This document shows, piece by piece, positions 1-8,258 of a stretch of DNA of 38,210 nucleotides. The position numbers and the translations under genes are program-made. Location: assembly GCF_000272105.2 (NCBI RefSeq), contig NZ_AJZD02000296.1, positions 1 through 38,210 of the forward strand, given 5' to 3'. Source of the DNA: Vibrio splendidus 12E03 (GTDB lineage: Bacteria; Pseudomonadota; Gammaproteobacteria; Enterobacterales; Vibrionaceae). Position 1 is the first letter of the stretch. Each line of letters begins with the position of its first letter. Below the pieces are notes generated by a model. That model saw nothing but the letters and a program-made list of their open reading frames with translations, was not told the origin of the DNA and did not search any database.

Positions 1-1090
1 CCGCCCCTTTAAGTGCCCCAAAGCGGCTGTAATCAAACGCATCAATCTTAATTCGAGTAGGCTGCCCTACACTCACAAAACCAATATCTCTTGGCGATAA
101 ACGAGCTTTAAAGTCGGCTTTCCCACCAACAGGAACGATTTCAACCACAGTGCCACCTGGCTGAATAACACCACCGTTTTGCGTGCTTGGCAGGCTTTGC
201 ACCAAGCCTTGTAGCGGTGACACTAACATAGTGTTCGTCAATTTAGCTTGGCTTGAACGAACTCTGGCATTCAGTGCTGATAAGTCAGATACGGCTTTAG
301 AACGATCATCGCTGACCTTGGCCTTCGCCTCTGCTAAAAGCTGTTCAATTTTTTGCTCTGTGCTGTCTGCTTGCTTGATTAACACCGCTTTCTTACCACG
401 AGCTTCTTCGATTTTCTGTTCGATACTGGCCAGTTTTTGTCGCATTTCAAGCACACGTAAGCGTGAAATGTTACCCGCTTTATAACCCTTTTCTAGTATG
501 TTCAACTCTTGCTTAGTCGCATTCAACTCTTTCTCATAACTCGGCAAGGCCTTTTCTACACTAAGAAGCTGTTCTGCAATTTGCTCGCTCTCTTTCTCAA
601 GCACCACTCGCTTTTGGAAGTACAGGGCTTTTTGCGCGTTCAGCTGCGCTTTTTGTTGGCTGACGATCTCTGGGTAATCGACCTCGAACTCAGCAAGGTT
701 AGGCTCGCGTTGTTCAAGCAGAGCATTCATACGCTCCACACTGGCTAGAAGTGTCACTTGTTGAGACTTGAGCTCTTCAAGGGCGGTACGCTGGAAAGTG
801 GCATCAAACTCAACAAGCGGTTGGCCTTTCTCAACCAACTGGCCTTCTTTTACGAGAATTTGCTTTAACTTACCGCCAATCGCACTTTGTAATACTTGCT
901 TCTCGCCTTCTGGAATCACAGCACCTTTGGCTTTGGCGATTTCATCCACTTGAGTGACGACAGACCAAGTGGCAAAAGCAATAACACATAAGGCAACCGA
1001 CCATGTGGCCAGCGCCAATGTACGAGCCGTATTTTGTGATTCAACAAGTTCACCGTAGCGCTTGCCCTTCTCGATAGATTGTTTAGTCAT
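1..1090 (-). CDS. HlyD-family periplasmic adaptor of a type I secretion system (3' end outside window)
   Basis: Membrane-fusion protein expected to join an inner-membrane ABC exporter to a TolC-type outer-membrane channel. The reading frame runs from an ATG at 1090 off the left edge, so the C-terminus is missing. Visible are a short cytoplasmic N-terminus, one membrane helix (about residues 22-42), a first lipoyl-type half (the stretch around VIPEGEKQVLQS), a long heptad-rich coiled coil (about residues 95-270), and the return lipoyl/beta-barrel segment starting near VSPLQGLVQSL. This order is typical of HlyD/LapC-like adaptors. It overlaps the end of the upstream ABC gene by 8 bases (ATGACTAA), so translation is probably coupled. 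It is the third gene of the operon; substrate unknown. Confidence 0.93.
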   Translation of the reverse strand, partial: MTKQSIEKGKRYGELVESQNTARTLALATWSVALCVIAFATWSVVTQVDEIAKAKGAVIPEGEKQVLQSAIGGKLKQILVKEGQLVEKGQPLVEFDATFQRTALEELKSQQVTLLASVERMNALLEQREPNLAEFEVDYPEIVSQQKAQLNAQKALYFQKRVVLEKESEQIAEQLLSVEKALPSYEKELNATKQELNILEKGYKAGNISRLRVLEMRQKLASIEQKIEEARGKKAVLIKQADSTEQKIEQLLAEAKAKVSDDRSKAVSDLSALNARVRSSQAKLTNTMLVSPLQGLVQSLPSTQNGGVIQPGGTVVEIVPVGGKADFKARLSPRDIGFVSVGQPTRIKIDAFDYSRFGALKGA

Positions 1091-3317
1091 TAGCGACTCC
1101 TTGCTTAGACTCTGATTGTTCTTGTTGGGCTGCATTTTGTTGAGCAGACGAATCTTGAGTTGACGGCTGTAACTCTTGAGATAACGGTTGCTCAGATAAC
1201 TGCGGTTCTTGAGAAGCTTGAAGTTCTGAAGGCTGTTCCTGATTCGAAGACTGCTCCGGCTCTAATGGACCGGCATAAACCACTGCACCTTCATTTAATA
1301 CCACAACTTTATCGGCAAGCTTGATTAAATCCGGATCGTGGGACGTGTAGATCACCGTTGCTTTTCCTTTTTTCGAGTGCACAAACTCACCAAATATACG
1401 TTTAGCATTTGGGTGAGCATCCGGCACAGGATTATCCATTAAGAACATAGGGTAGTCATAAACCAGCGCTTTCGCGTCAATGAGGATCTGCGCGACGCTG
1501 CCAGACAACATGTCAAAAAGGCTGTCCGGCTGAATACTGCTGATGGAAGTGTCTAGCCCACCTGATAATGTCTCGAACCAACGCTTTCCTCCCACCATTT
1601 CAATTGCAGAGATCATTTTCTGATCTTCGACTTTATGACCGTCGTTTAGCCACTCTCGAATACTCAGCGTAAGCAAATCAGGGTATGCGGCTCGAATGAA
1701 ACACCAGTGACGATAGAGCTGCGGGTCGTATTGAACGAGATTAACACCTTCAAGCTCAACCATGCCGTTTTGGATAAGCTGCAAGCCAGACAGCACTTCG
1801 ATCAATGTTGATTTACCGCTCCCAGAAGGGCCAGTAATCGCAACAATTTCACCCGCTTCAATATCAAAACTCACACCATTCAAGGCGGGGCGACTCTGTT
1901 TGGGATAACGCAGTGTCACTTGGTCTAATTTCAAGCTAGGCGCTACCACAGGCAACGGGTGATGTTGGTAACTGAACTCGCGCTCAGATGGCTGAGACAA
2001 AATACGATTTACCTGCAATTTGGATTGATTAAAGCTGTTAAAACGCATCGCACTGTTTGCCAACACCTGAGCGGGACCCGTCACTTTAGATATCAACATC
2101 ATTGAAGCAATCAAACCACCGGGGGTCATCACTTGTTCAAAGATAAGTCCAATGCCTAACCCCATCACCGCGAGTGTCGAACCTACACCAATGAAATAGT
2201 AAATCGAGGTGTAACGACTCTGGAGAACCGATTGATTAAAGGTCACTGTAGACGCGAGAAGGTTGGCTTTTTTGAAGCGTTGAATCCAGTGCTCTGAGAA
2301 TCCGGCACTGCGAATAAAGGCAAGCTTGGATGACAATTCATTGGTCATATTTTGACGATTCGTACCTGCTACCGTCGATTGCATTGAACGCTTGCTGCTA
2401 GAGCGTATCGTACGCTTAGCCAATAAGTAATACAGAACCAAAGAAACGATTGGAACCAGCACTAACCACCCGCCTAACACACCAATCGCAAGTACGAAGA
2501 TTAGAATGAAGGGAAGATCAAATAACGCATTTCCTAATGGCCCAGATAGCACACCTGAAATACGCTCTGACAGCATCACTTGGTTTTGCTGACTAGACGA
2601 AGCCGTTTGCTGGTTTTGAGCATAGCTATTTCGAAGCAGACGCTGCACAAGGGATTGAGAGGTTTCACGACTTACTCGGTTCGAAACTGAAGCAAACACT
2701 CGGCTACGTAATGTTCTCAACCACCCCATCATTACAAACAACAACGCCGCGCCAATGGCGATACCTTGCAGCTCATGCCCTGCATCACCGCCAATCACAT
2801 GGTCATAAATCGACATCGTGATGAATGGAACAGCAAGTGCAAACAAGTTGGTGATAAAACTGACCAACAGCAATTTAGGGATGATAGGGCGAAACGCATG
2901 TAACCTTTCGCCAACCCAGTCAGGAGATGCCTTCTCTAATGGTGGCCCATCGATAACGATGCAAAACTGAGGAATGTCTGAAACGTCTTCATTGCCATCA
3001 ACGGCAACAAACTGTTTTGACTCCAAGTGACCAGAAACCAATTCATTTTCACCGAGAACCAGTAGAACTAATTTGTGATCGCCTACTTCATCTAAGTTGG
3101 CAACCAAGCGATATGGCAATGCAAGCCTATCAAACAGGGCAAACATATCATCAATTGATTCAATGCCGTTCTCATCAACCCATTGGCGAGCGAACAATTG
3201 GATATTCGCATTAACTTCCAACTCCTTGAGCACAGAAAGGCTTTCAGTTTCCAGTCGGTTCATCGGCTCATGTTGACCGTCTGTTTCGCCATGGCGATTA
3301 GCATCTAAACGATTCAT
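1083..3317 (-). CDS. Type I secretion ABC transporter (permease-ATPase) with atypical ATPase motifs
   Basis: 744-residue half-transporter of the LapB/RtxB type. Residues about 30-125 look like a degenerate C39-like domain without an obvious catalytic Cys. Residues about 145-415 are the membrane domain and 460-685 the nucleotide-binding domain. Walker A is intact (GPSGSGKST, 496-504), but the signature is LSGSVAQ rather than LSGGQ (about 604), and Walker B reads FLMDN (625-629), putting Asn where the catalytic Glu normally sits. The switch His is kept (SHDP, about 660). A Gln/Ser/Glu-rich tail (about 688-744) follows. It overlaps the upstream half-transporter by ATGA, and the two probably form a heterodimer. 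From memory, the gene order resembles the mfpABC biofilm locus of V. parahaemolyticus; not verified. Confidence 0.9.
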   Translation of the reverse strand: MNRLDANRHGETDGQHEPMNRLETESLSVLKELEVNANIQLFARQWVDENGIESIDDMFALFDRLALPYRLVANLDEVGDHKLVLLVLGENELVSGHLESKQFVAVDGNEDVSDIPQFCIVIDGPPLEKASPDWVGERLHAFRPIIPKLLLVSFITNLFALAVPFITMSIYDHVIGGDAGHELQGIAIGAALLFVMMGWLRTLRSRVFASVSNRVSRETSQSLVQRLLRNSYAQNQQTASSSQQNQVMLSERISGVLSGPLGNALFDLPFILIFVLAIGVLGGWLVLVPIVSLVLYYLLAKRTIRSSSKRSMQSTVAGTNRQNMTNELSSKLAFIRSAGFSEHWIQRFKKANLLASTVTFNQSVLQSRYTSIYYFIGVGSTLAVMGLGIGLIFEQVMTPGGLIASMMLISKVTGPAQVLANSAMRFNSFNQSKLQVNRILSQPSEREFSYQHHPLPVVAPSLKLDQVTLRYPKQSRPALNGVSFDIEAGEIVAITGPSGSGKSTLIEVLSGLQLIQNGMVELEGVNLVQYDPQLYRHWCFIRAAYPDLLTLSIREWLNDGHKVEDQKMISAIEMVGGKRWFETLSGGLDTSISSIQPDSLFDMLSGSVAQILIDAKALVYDYPMFLMDNPVPDAHPNAKRIFGEFVHSKKGKATVIYTSHDPDLIKLADKVVVLNEGAVVYAGPLEPEQSSNQEQPSELQASQEPQLSEQPLSQELQPSTQDSSAQQNAAQQEQSESKQGVAND

Positions 3318-4966
3318 GCAATGACCTCCTGCTGATTAGTACTGTCTTCGGCAATTGAACCGTTTTCTACTGTAATTGTTCGACTCACTAGTTCGCGAAG
3401 TTTTGCATGATAGCTCACCATCAGTATCGTCCGTCCTGCCGCCACTTCTTCTTCCAGAACCTTAGCTAAGTTTCCAAGGGCATCTAAATCAAGCGAAGAG
3501 TCTGGCCTTTCTAACATGATAATGGGCTTGTCACTTGCCAGTTGAGTCGCGATATTGAGCATTTTCACGTTGCCCATACTCAGTAAAGACGCACTCGTAT
3601 GGCCAATTTGTGTCTCTAGTCCATCGGGTAATCGAGTGATTTCCTTGGTCAAACCCAAACGCTTAGCATAGTCACTGGCGCTATGTGTTCTCTCAGGATC
3701 AAACCCGCACAAGTTGTCGAGAATAGTACCTGACACCAACTGCCCTTTAACGCCGCAGTAGGCCGCAATATTGGTTACGGATGCGATAGAAACGGCAGCT
3801 CCGTTAATGAAGCACTCACCGGTTTTCAGATCATCAATACCTGCTATCGACGACAATAGGTGGCTATTGGTGTTACGATCTTCGCTCTCTAGCAATACCA
3901 ACTCACCTTTATTCAATGTGACATCGGCATGAGCGAGTTCACCGTATCTTTCAACGGTCGCTTGCTTGATTTCCAACATTTCAAAGTCAGACAAGTGGCT
4001 CTCAGCTTGCTCAGAATCTGAAGATTCCGATAGTGACAAGTCACTCAATTTTTCTATTGCCTGATTCGCGCTGTGTATTGAATTAAGCTTGATTCGAACG
4101 CCGACCAGAGCGCTTAACGGTGCAACCGCTCTGCCCGATAAGATAGAACATGCCGCCAATCCACCAGTAGTTAACTGACCATCCAGCACCCATAAGCTGC
4201 CAGTAATCACGAGTAAAACTGACGTCGCTAATGCTGCAAGCTGAATACACTCTTGGGCAAAGGCATTCTGTTCCTCTTCTCTCGCTTTAGACTGAGAACG
4301 AACATTATTGAGGGATTTAAACTGATTGAAGATTCGAGACTCAACAGCCTGACGTTTGATTCCTTGAATGGTTTGGCTTAGCAAAATCAAAAACGCTTTT
4401 CGCTCCTGCTCATCTTGGGAAGCTTCTTCACTTAGGCTTTTAACGCGAATAGAAGATAACCAAACAATTCCGAGAGTAATCAGCCAAACTGCCAAAGGTA
4501 TCGCCACCAGCTCACCGCCGATATAAGCCACCAAACCCAAGAAGATCAATGCGAAAGGCAAATCAATAAAGCCTGCAATCACCCCACCGGAATACCAATC
4601 TTTGACTTTGGATACAGAGCCGAGCCCTTCTTCTACGCCACCAACACCTAAATGACGAAGATGTCTTGATGAAGCATTAGTCACCCTTTCCACCAAGGTT
4701 TGATAGGTTGCTTTCTCGGTATTACTGGCCGCAGCAGACAAAAGCCAAGTACGCACAAAACGCATGAGTGCTTCCATAGCAACAGCCAACGTCGCACCCG
4801 CTAATAACAGAGTGGCAGTCCCATAACTCTGATTAGGTAAGATACGATCGTAAATTTGTAAAACCGTTAGCGGAACGGCGAGAGAAAGAAGATTTATGAG
4901 CAAAGAAGGCAGTAGGACTTTCCCCACCACCCCTTTGTTTTTCATTGAACTTGCGGGCATACACAA
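3314..4966 (-). CDS. Type I secretion ABC half-transporter with degenerate nucleotide-binding domain
   Basis: 550 residues and first gene of the exporter operon. The membrane domain covers about residues 15-290, with paired hydrophobic helices near 15-35, 50-70, 125-170 and 245-265. The C-terminal domain aligns in order with an ABC ATPase but lacks its key residues. The Walker A position (about 358-368, around ESEDRNTNSH) has neither the glycines nor the Lys. The signature is LSMGN (about 462) and Walker B is IIMLERP with Glu for the usual Asp. A His survives at VSYH (about 520). It cannot bind ATP in the usual way on its own, so it is probably the non-catalytic partner of the next gene. SD-like AAGGA precedes the ATG. 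Confidence 0.88.
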   Translation of the reverse strand: MCMPASSMKNKGVVGKVLLPSLLINLLSLAVPLTVLQIYDRILPNQSYGTATLLLAGATLAVAMEALMRFVRTWLLSAAASNTEKATYQTLVERVTNASSRHLRHLGVGGVEEGLGSVSKVKDWYSGGVIAGFIDLPFALIFLGLVAYIGGELVAIPLAVWLITLGIVWLSSIRVKSLSEEASQDEQERKAFLILLSQTIQGIKRQAVESRIFNQFKSLNNVRSQSKAREEEQNAFAQECIQLAALATSVLLVITGSLWVLDGQLTTGGLAACSILSGRAVAPLSALVGVRIKLNSIHSANQAIEKLSDLSLSESSDSEQAESHLSDFEMLEIKQATVERYGELAHADVTLNKGELVLLESEDRNTNSHLLSSIAGIDDLKTGECFINGAAVSIASVTNIAAYCGVKGQLVSGTILDNLCGFDPERTHSASDYAKRLGLTKEITRLPDGLETQIGHTSASLLSMGNVKMLNIATQLASDKPIIMLERPDSSLDLDALGNLAKVLEEEVAAGRTILMVSYHAKLRELVSRTITVENGSIAEDSTNQQEVIA

Positions 4967-5059
4967 TCCTTATCCATGCTTATGAAATAAGATTGGTACA
5001 CCATATTGGGTATTGCAAGGTAACGAACTGATTTAACGTGTTTTTCAATATAAATATGA

Positions 5060-5085
5060 CACAGATCTTTTTACACAAATCTGTG
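5060..5085. repeat. Inverted repeat upstream of the type I secretion operon
   Basis: Perfect 7-bp arms CACAGAT and ATCTGTG separated by 12 bases, lying between the acyltransferase stop and the exporter operon start. No T-run follows in either direction, so it fits an operator or a leader hairpin of the exporter operon better than a terminator. Function not shown. Confidence 0.35.
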
Positions 5086-5112
5086 GCTATATCTGTACCT
5101 TATAAACGCTCC

Positions 5113-5748
5113 TTACAAACCATTGTCGTAATCCGCTATCGCCTGCTTTAGCTTTGAGAAATCCGAGTTACATAAATACGGTTTCAGTGCTTCAAATTTA
5201 TCTGAGGGCCACTCGTATATTTTGAATGAAATGAGCTCATCAATTACGGATTCATCAAAGCGGTATTTGACGACTTTAGCTGGAGAGCCACCGACAATGC
5301 TGTAGGGTACGACGTCTTTTGTCACAACGCTATTCGCTGCAACCACAGCGCCTTCGCCAATCGTAACACCGGGCATCACCATCGCTCGCATGCCTAGCCA
5401 CACCCCATCTTTAATGTGAGTATCACCTTTACCAATGTAGGCGTCATCAATGACATCCATAAATGGGTAAAGTGAAAACCAATCGACTCTGTGTGTATGG
5501 TTACCGCCCATTAAAATCACAACCTCGGCCCCAATGCAGACATAATCACCGATATAGAGTTCGTCGATTTCCCATCGCGGCTCCCACCGGCGGCTGACCT
5601 CGTCGCCATGTAAATAACGCACTACTGACTGTTCAAAGCCATTATCCCAGCAATCGCTGTAATAACTGTGTTGACCTTTTACGTGAATATTGGGGTTGGT
5701 TACGACTTCATGTAGCAACTCGAATTTGGACCAATGCTTCTTGTGCAT
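5113..5748 (-). CDS. CatB-like xenobiotic acyltransferase (hexapeptide-repeat O-acetyltransferase)
   Basis: 211 residues, close to the usual size of type B chloramphenicol/streptogramin acetyltransferases. These are acetyl-CoA-dependent trimers built on a left-handed beta helix. The N-terminus carries the family pattern NPNIHVKGQHSYYSD (about 18-32). The GNHTHRVDW segment (82-90) contains the conserved His region that deprotonates the acceptor hydroxyl. Hexapeptide repeats follow (VWLGMRAMVMPGVTIGEGAVVAANSVVTKDV), then IVGGSPAKVVKYRF, the usual acetyl-CoA-side ending. It stands alone, with no cassette or mobile-element sequence nearby, so it is more likely a resident gene than an acquired resistance cassette. 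Substrate unknown; drug acetylation is possible but not shown. Confidence 0.88.
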   Translation of the reverse strand: MHKKHWSKFELLHEVVTNPNIHVKGQHSYYSDCWDNGFEQSVVRYLHGDEVSRRWEPRWEIDELYIGDYVCIGAEVVILMGGNHTHRVDWFSLYPFMDVIDDAYIGKGDTHIKDGVWLGMRAMVMPGVTIGEGAVVAANSVVTKDVVPYSIVGGSPAKVVKYRFDESVIDELISFKIYEWPSDKFEALKPYLCNSDFSKLKQAIADYDNGL

Positions 5749-6168
5749 TTTTACCTCTGAATGATCTATTTAGTTTTATCCGTTTAAATATCAAAATGTT
5801 CGACGATGCAAATCCAAGGTGCACAAACTAACGCCCCATAAACACAGGGTTCGCTGGGATGAATAGTGAGTATCACGCTTAAATCATAGCAATGTCGCTA
5901 AAACTAAAGAATCGTCAGTGGATTCGAGGTTGCTTTAAGAGAGGAAGTAATTTCAAAGTTTGCTCAGTTTTTATCGATAACTTGGTTGGACAATTTACAG
6001 GCTTAGTGTATCTGTTTAATCGCGCCAATTTGACAGGAAGATGTGATTAATAAGGTTTCAAATTTCGTTTCATATAATATGAAATAAATAAAAGCCTGCG
6101 CGATTACACAGGCTCAAACTTAGACTCAGTTATAAACTCCGGCTCACGCTTGGAGCTGGGTTCAGCGA
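5749..6168. other. Intergenic region without a recognisable gene
   Basis: About 420 bases, AT-rich, with stop codons in all frames at short intervals. It should hold the promoter of the acyltransferase gene on the right of its start and, at its far end, the terminator of the flavin oxidoreductase gene (6093-6114). I see no RNA gene or further repeats. Confidence 0.6.
6093..6114 (-). terminator. Rho-independent terminator of the flavin oxidoreductase gene
   Basis: On the minus strand, AGCCTG pairs with CAGGCT across a 10-base loop and is followed by TTTATTTATTT. It begins about 55 bases after the stop codon. Confidence 0.7.
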
Positions 6169-7281
6169 CTACATACGAGCAAGCTGTACTTTTCTGTCTT
6201 TGTTGACCACGCAGAAGTTACCGCGCTTAGTGCGACACTTAGAGCATCGTTCGCATTCAACAGGGCTTTTATCCCCTTCTTTCCAACGCTTCACTAAGTG
6301 CGGCTCAGAAAGCAGAGGTCGTGAAAGTGCGAAGTACTCAATGCCCGTGTTGTTCGCAATCGCTTCGATAGCATCAAAATCCGTCAGGCCGCCAACCGTG
6401 ATAACTGGGATGTTAACGTCTTGGCTAATTGCGTGGCCGTATTCATGGAAGTAACCTTCAGCTTGGATAGTAAATCCGTCGTGTGACTCGCCAATCATGG
6501 TGTCGGCTTTACCATGAATGTTGCCAGAAACTACAATGCCATCAACGCCTACTTCTTCAAGCTTTTTACACACCAAACGCGTTTCATCGAAGGTCACACC
6601 GCCCTCAAAAAACTCAGAAGCGGTCAGCTTAACCAAGATTGGGAAATCGTCGCCTACTAGCTTGCGCGTTGCCGTGTAGATCTCTAGCAAAAATCTCATG
6701 CGATTTTCTAAGCTACCGCCGTATTCGTCCTCACGCTGGTTGTAATAAGGACTTAAGAACTGGTTAATCAGATAGGTATGAGCAGCATGAATTTCAACGC
6801 CATCAAAACCTGATTTCTGTGCTCTCAATGACGCTTGAGCAAACGCATCAACAATGTAGTCGATCTCGTCTTTAGTCATCGCTTTGCCTAGTGTTTGAGT
6901 TCCTTTTTCTGGAACCTCACTTGGTGCGTAGATCACTCGTTCGCCAAGATCATGCGTGGTTTTGGTGCCACCATAAGCCAATTGCATCACGATTTTAGAG
7001 TCATTATCGTGCACCAGTTGAGTCAGCTTTTGATACTCTGCTATGAATGAGTCGTTATACATCCCCATCATGCCCGCATTCGGCTTTTCTTCTTCAACAA
7101 TGTTCGCGTAACCCGTTACGATCAGGCCGATTTCACCTTGAGCCAACTCTTCATAGATAGCGTACAGTTTATCTGTCATATGCCCATCTTCGGTGGCCAT
7201 ATTTTCCCACGTTGCACTTCTCATGAAGCGGTTCTTTAGTGTCATCTTGCCAATGTGGGTTTCTGTAAACAAAGTGCTCAA
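6169..7281 (-). CDS. NADH:flavin oxidoreductase, Old Yellow Enzyme family
   Basis: FMN-dependent TIM-barrel enzyme that reduces activated alkenes or related substrates with NAD(P)H. Family marks are the start STLFTETHIGKMTLKNRF, the active-site stretch EIHAAHTYLINQFLSPYYN, YGGSLENRMRF just after it, and a C-terminal phosphate-binding part with ITVGGLTDFDAI and FALSRPLLSEP. The C-terminus is Cys-rich (CERCSKCRTKRGNFC), suggesting bound metal or redox thiols. An ATG lies 13 codons further upstream (7320), but the TTG at 7281 has a well-spaced GAGAGG seven bases before it and gives the typical family N-terminus (370 aa), so I prefer it. Monocistronic; natural substrate unknown. Confidence 0.88.
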   Translation of the reverse strand: MSTLFTETHIGKMTLKNRFMRSATWENMATEDGHMTDKLYAIYEELAQGEIGLIVTGYANIVEEEKPNAGMMGMYNDSFIAEYQKLTQLVHDNDSKIVMQLAYGGTKTTHDLGERVIYAPSEVPEKGTQTLGKAMTKDEIDYIVDAFAQASLRAQKSGFDGVEIHAAHTYLINQFLSPYYNQREDEYGGSLENRMRFLLEIYTATRKLVGDDFPILVKLTASEFFEGGVTFDETRLVCKKLEEVGVDGIVVSGNIHGKADTMIGESHDGFTIQAEGYFHEYGHAISQDVNIPVITVGGLTDFDAIEAIANNTGIEYFALSRPLLSEPHLVKRWKEGDKSPVECERCSKCRTKRGNFCVVNKDRKVQLARM

Positions 7282-7466
7282 GTGTCTTCCTCTCAAAATC
7301 GTATTACGCGAGTTACCCATTAAGCATGGGCACTGATTCAGGCGGATACTACAGAGAATAAGACAGGGAAAACTTAATCTAGATTAAGAGAGCGGCACTC
7401 TCATGTGAGAAAGATATAGAAAGCATCAAAAAGAGATAAAAAAGATTGGAGAAATGGTAATAAAAG

Positions 7467-7495
7467 AAAGTCGCTAAGTTTTAATAAGCGACTTT
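7467..7495 (-). terminator. Rho-independent terminator after the lipid-related operon
   Basis: On the minus strand, AAAGTCGCT and AGCGACTTT form a perfect 9-bp stem with an 11-base loop, followed by CTTTTATT. It lies about 75 bases beyond the stop of the small outer-membrane protein gene. Confidence 0.75.
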
Positions 7496-7568
7496 GTTCA
7501 ATTTAATCTGGACTAAGTCAATGGTTCTTACGAGAGGTGTCCACCTGCGAATTGCTGCCTGCTAACAG

Positions 7569-8258
7569 TTATTTGAACTCATAGGTATAAGAAGCCCCAA
7601 CACTGTTATTTTCACCGAAGTCATCCTCAGCAAAGATAGTGAAGAAGTTGAATGATTGAGCATCACTCAACTTGTAGCTAGCACCGACACCAGCCCAATA
7701 CCCTGAATAATCATCAGAGCCCATTGAACCACCACCGAAGCCCATAATAGACCATTCATCCGTAATCGTTTTTAAGCCAAACGCGCCAATGTAACCACCG
7801 TGTGTTGCACTCGGCATCAATACATAATCAGAGCCAACGTTGTCATAATCGAAAACCGCTACTTCGCCATCATTATAACTGTAGCCAGCCATAGGGAAGA
7901 TTTGCCACCCGAACGGCTCAATGTCGAAATAACTCAGTGGTATAAACGTACCAATACTGTAGTTATTCTTATAAGCATCATTATCATACTCAGAGCGGCT
8001 AAAGTTGAAGTTCACGATACCCATAGGCAACAGCCATGAACCGCCTAATCGCCACTCTTCGCCGTCTGCATTGACACGAGCATTGATCATTCGCGCTTCA
8101 TCTAAACCAATAGACCCAGAGAACTGTAAATCTTCGTTATAAGCAACGCCAGCTTTGGTTACGATTTTAGTCGGGTCGTCAGGGTGCTTCTCTTCAGCAA
8201 AAGCACCCGTTGAACACCATGTTACTGCTGCAACAATTAATAAGTTAAGTTTTGTCAT
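7569..8258 (-). CDS. Small outer-membrane beta-barrel protein of unknown function
   Basis: 229 residues with a signal peptide (cleavage expected after GAFA, residue 21) and then alternating aromatic/hydrophobic strands typical of an 8- to 10-strand barrel (for example FNFNFSRSEYDN and SIMGFGGGSMGSDDYSGYWAGVGASYKL). It ends in an aromatic-rich strand closing with YTYEFK. The start overlaps the stop of the FadL-type gene by one base (TAATG), so the two are translationally coupled and probably act together in the outer membrane, perhaps in uptake or modification of hydrophobic compounds. I recognise no specific family. Confidence 0.8.
   Translation of the reverse strand: MTKLNLLIVAAVTWCSTGAFAEEKHPDDPTKIVTKAGVAYNEDLQFSGSIGLDEARMINARVNADGEEWRLGGSWLLPMGIVNFNFSRSEYDNDAYKNNYSIGTFIPLSYFDIEPFGWQIFPMAGYSYNDGEVAVFDYDNVGSDYVLMPSATHGGYIGAFGLKTITDEWSIMGFGGGSMGSDDYSGYWAGVGASYKLSDAQSFNFFTIFAEDDFGENNSVGASYTYEFK

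Noticed and set aside
5790..5810. AAAATGTTCGACGATG near the acyltransferase as a further SorC-type operator
   Set aside because: Only the TGTTCG half matches and it is far from any sugar-phosphate gene; likely chance.
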